DNA from: Stieleria mannarensis
GTDB taxonomy: Bacteria > Planctomycetota > Planctomycetia > Pirellulales > Pirellulaceae
DNA length: 64,000 nucleotides
Direction: 5' to 3'
Assembly: GCF_014154935.1 (NCBI RefSeq)
Contig: NZ_JACEHH010000010.1
Location: forward strand, 124,001 to 188,000
Of the stretch, positions 61,823 to 64,000 are shown piece by piece. Below the pieces are notes generated by a model. It had not been told where the DNA came from and ran no database searches. It saw only the letters and a program-made list of their open reading frames with translations. The position numbers were made by a program, and so were the translations under genes. How positions within the stretch are numbered: the stretch's first letter is position 1; each line of letters opens with the position of its first letter.

Positions 61823-62998
61823 CTACTTATTCGGCAAATGTCGAACGGCGAGGACGCCGTCGATGTCGCGGAGCGCCTGCAGCGACGCTTCTTCGATGTT
61901 GCCGTCCAGGTCGATGATCGTGTAGGCCAGATCGCCGCGTGATTTGTTCAACAGGTCGGCGATGTTCAGTCCGGCGTTGGCCAGGATCGTCGAGATTTGG
62001 CCGACCATGTTGGGGACGTTGGCGTTGGCAATCGTGACACGGCATCCGGTGCCGCCGCGTGGCATCGAGGCTTCGGGGAAGTTGACCGAATTGGTCACCG
62101 TGCCGTCTTCCAGGAATTCGCGGACCTGATCGGCGACCATGATCGCACAATTCTCTTCGGCTTCTTCGGTCGACGCACCGAGGTGCGGGAACGAGATCAC
62201 TTTGGGATGCTTGATCAACTGGGCGGTGGGGAAATCGATCACATAGGCGCTCAGCTTGCCGGAGTCCAAGGCGGCCAGCACCGCGTCGTCGTCACAGATT
62301 CCGCCGCGGGCCAGGTTGACGATGATGCCGCCGTCGTTCATCGATTCGATCCGCGACTTGTTGACCAAGCCTTTGGTGACGTCCAGCAGCGGGACGTGCA
62401 CACTGACGGCGTCGCATTGGGAGAACAGGTGATCCAAGTTGATCGCTTGCTCGACGTTCCGCGACAATCGCCAGGCGTTTTCGACGGAGATCTGCGGGTC
62501 GTATCCGACGACTTTCATGCCCAGGGCGCTGGCCGCGTTGGCGACGCGACGTCCGATCGCACCGAGTCCGATCACGCCGAAGGTTTTGGAGTGCAATTCG
62601 CAGCCGACGTAGTTCTTTTTACCGGATTCGACCGCGGAGGAAATCTCCGCGTCGGTGCCCTCGAGTGAGCCGGCAAATTGCATCGCCGGATAGATGTTGC
62701 GAGACGCGATCAGCAACCCGGCCAGCACCAGTTCCTTCACGGCGTTGGCGTTGGCACCGGGGGCGTTGAACACCGGCACGCCACGCTGGGTCATCTTGTC
62801 GACGGGAATATTGTTCACGCCCGCGCCGGCACGACCGATCGCCGCGACCGATTCGGGGATGTCCATGTCGTGCATCTTGAAAGAACGAAGCAGAATGGCA
62901 TCCGGGTGACTGGCCTCGGAGGAGATTTCGTAGGCCTCGCGTGGCAGACGAGAGAGACCTTTGACGGAGATGTTGTTGAGCGTCAGGATCTTGTACAT
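61823..62998 (-). CDS. serA: D-3-phosphoglycerate dehydrogenase
   Basis: First step of serine synthesis (3-phosphoglycerate to phosphohydroxypyruvate). 391 aa: substrate domain GAGVNNIPVDKMTQRGVPVF, NAD-binding GVIGLGAIGRRVANAA, catalytic arginine region VNLARGGICDDDAVL, FPHLGASTEEAEENCA with the catalytic histidine, and a C-terminal ACT domain (NMVGQISTILANAGLNIADL). The glutamate usually found between the DVFP-like and histidine motifs is not evident (DFPTAQLI). The ATG at 62998 is chosen. It is downstream of serC, 67 bp apart. Confidence 0.9.
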   Translation of the reverse strand: MYKILTLNNISVKGLSRLPREAYEISSEASHPDAILLRSFKMHDMDIPESVAAIGRAGAGVNNIPVDKMTQRGVPVFNAPGANANAVKELVLAGLLIASRNIYPAMQFAGSLEGTDAEISSAVESGKKNYVGCELHSKTFGVIGLGAIGRRVANAASALGMKVVGYDPQISVENAWRLSRNVEQAINLDHLFSQCDAVSVHVPLLDVTKGLVNKSRIESMNDGGIIVNLARGGICDDDAVLAALDSGKLSAYVIDFPTAQLIKHPKVISFPHLGASTEEAEENCAIMVADQVREFLEDGTVTNSVNFPEASMPRGGTGCRVTIANANVPNMVGQISTILANAGLNIADLLNKSRGDLAYTIIDLDGNIEEASLQALRDIDGVLAVRHLPNK

Positions 62999-63065
62999 CG
63001 CTGGCGTTGCTGTGGTTGGAGGAAAGGTGTGGGAGCGGAGAGGACGCGTCGGTTCGATCGACCGG

Positions 63066-64000
63066 TTACGCGTGCTTGGCTGCAAAATCGGTCATGAAGC
63101 TTGCCAGCTTTTGGACGCCTTCGACCGGCATCGCGTTGTAGATACTGGCGCGGATTCCGCCGACGCTGCGATGCCCTTTCAGGCTGACCAGATCTTGCTC
63201 GGCGGCTTCGGCCAAGAACGCCGATTGCAAGTCGTCGTTGGGCAGCGTGAAGGTGGCGTTCATCAGCGACCGGCAATCCGGCTTGGCGTGTCCGGTGTAG
63301 AAACCGCCGGATTGATCGATCGCGTTGTACAGCATCGCGGCTTTTTCGCGATTGATCTTTTCCATCGCCTCCAGTCCGCCGATGTCGTTTTGCAGCCACT
63401 TGGCGACCTTGCCCAGCACCCAGATTGAGAACGTCGGCGGGGTGTTCCATTCGCTATCCGCGTCGGCGTGATTCTTGTAGTTCAGATAGCCGGGCAACGA
63501 CGCGGCGCCGCGGTCAAGCAGATCGCGACGGATGACGACGACGGTGACGCCCGCCGGGCCGGCGTTCTTTTGGGCACAGGCATAGATCAAGCCGTACTTG
63601 TTGATGTCGAGCGCGCGATGCATAAAGTCGCTCGACGCGTCGCAGATCAGCGGCACGTCGGCCGGGCACTCGGGTTCGCTGGGAAATTGAACGCCCTGGA
63701 TCGTTTCATTGTTGCAGTAGTACAGGTAGGCCGCGTCATCGGCGACGCTGTAGTCGCCGGCCGAGGGGATGTGATTGAAATTCGACGCCGATGCATCGTA
63801 AACGACATCGACCGAGCCCTCTTTTTTGGCTTCGGCGATCGCTTTCTTGGCCCACGAGCCGGTTTGGATGTAGGCGGCGGTCTTTCCCGAATCGCGGAGC
63901 AGGTTGGCCGGGATCATCGAAAACTGCAGCGCCGCACCGCCTTGCAGAAACAACACCGCATAGTCGTCGCTGATGTTCATCAACGACCGCAGCGTGTTTT
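63066..64000 (-). CDS. serC: Phosphoserine aminotransferase (3' part; 5' end beyond window)
   Basis: Converts phosphohydroxypyruvate to phosphoserine with PLP. The visible C-terminal 311 or so residues include FLQGGAALQFSMIPANLL, the PLP-lysine segment YACAQKNAGPAGVTVVVIRR and GHRSVGGIRASIYNAMPVEG. The gene continues past base 64000. It is immediately upstream of serA on the same strand: a serine pair. Confidence 0.93.
   Translation of the reverse strand, partial: NTLRSLMNISDDYAVLFLQGGAALQFSMIPANLLRDSGKTAAYIQTGSWAKKAIAEAKKEGSVDVVYDASASNFNHIPSAGDYSVADDAAYLYYCNNETIQGVQFPSEPECPADVPLICDASSDFMHRALDINKYGLIYACAQKNAGPAGVTVVVIRRDLLDRGAASLPGYLNYKNHADADSEWNTPPTFSIWVLGKVAKWLQNDIGGLEAMEKINREKAAMLYNAIDQSGGFYTGHAKPDCRSLMNATFTLPNDDLQSAFLAEAAEQDLVSLKGHRSVGGIRASIYNAMPVEGVQKLASFMTDFAAKHA

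Noticed and set aside
1-64000. tRNA or rRNA genes
   Set aside because: I looked through the gaps for T-loop-like GGTTCGAATCC words and rRNA cores and saw none; a tRNAscan run would be decisive.

Overview
The window is a gene-dense, high-GC chromosomal segment of a planctomycete, most likely of the family Pirellulaceae (Rhodopirellula/Stieleria-like). The evidence is lineage-typical proteins: a PSCyt-type cytochrome c protein fused to a DUF2231-like membrane domain, a DUF1800-DUF1501 pair, two DUF1559 proteins (one with a pilin-like prepilin peptide), a giant LEPR-XLL/dockerin surface protein, a PEP-CTERM protein and several FG-GAP or exported hypothetical proteins. No rRNA or tRNA gene and no CRISPR array was seen.

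Layout. 1-7.6 kb: a + strand membrane/exported operon (amidotransferase-like membrane protein end, DUF4175-like protein, terpene-cyclase-fold protein, repeat protein). 7.8-9.4 kb: queC and a YhaM-like HD nuclease (- strand). 9.6-11.7 kb: a degenerate sigma-like protein and the cytochrome protein. 11.9-14.9 kb: a candidate peptide-modification (RiPP-like) locus made of a 62-aa peptide with a strong ribosome binding site, an aKG-HExxH-type peptide hydroxylase homologue and an ATP-grasp protein. 15-23.4 kb: ppk1, purB, an exported hypothetical protein, nrnA and ribF. 23.6-27.1 kb: a complete RbsABC-type sugar ABC transporter with overlapping genes. 27.6-31.1 kb: NAD(P)HX dehydratase, larB, argG. 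31.7-36.6 kb: DUF1800/DUF1501, DUF1559, dtd. 37-38.9 kb: YdjM-like membrane protein and CvpA. 39.5-50.6 kb: surface and exported proteins including an 8.4-kb gene. 50.6-60 kb: a lipoprotein, then a - strand run flhA-flhF-fliA-glycosyltransferase-Ser/Thr kinase-accA. 60-64 kb: FG-GAP protein, a small protein, serA and the 3' part of serC.

The strongest chromosome-scale signal is replication-terminus architecture. The octamer GGGCAGGG, which fits the E. coli FtsK-orienting consensus GGGNAGGG, occurs at 11 loci left of 38 kb, always on the + strand, and at 7 loci right of 44 kb, always on the - strand. Both sets point into the gap between them. Inside that gap, in a convergent intergenic region, lies a 28-bp sequence (38951-38978) with the 11-6-11 layout of a XerC/XerD dif site. 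I infer that the window spans the chromosome terminus.

Intergenic space is unusually rich in repeats: a 58-bp hairpin found three times, each time between convergent genes; a MITE-like family with GCATCAAGTTA terminal inverted repeats; a CGCCAGA-type palindrome; 7-bp and 8-bp tandem arrays; and a 116-bp nested palindrome. Some of these repeats run into coding sequence (the start of the 4036-5358 gene, the stop of dtd, the start codon of the gene at 842, and an in-frame repeat in the glycosyltransferase).
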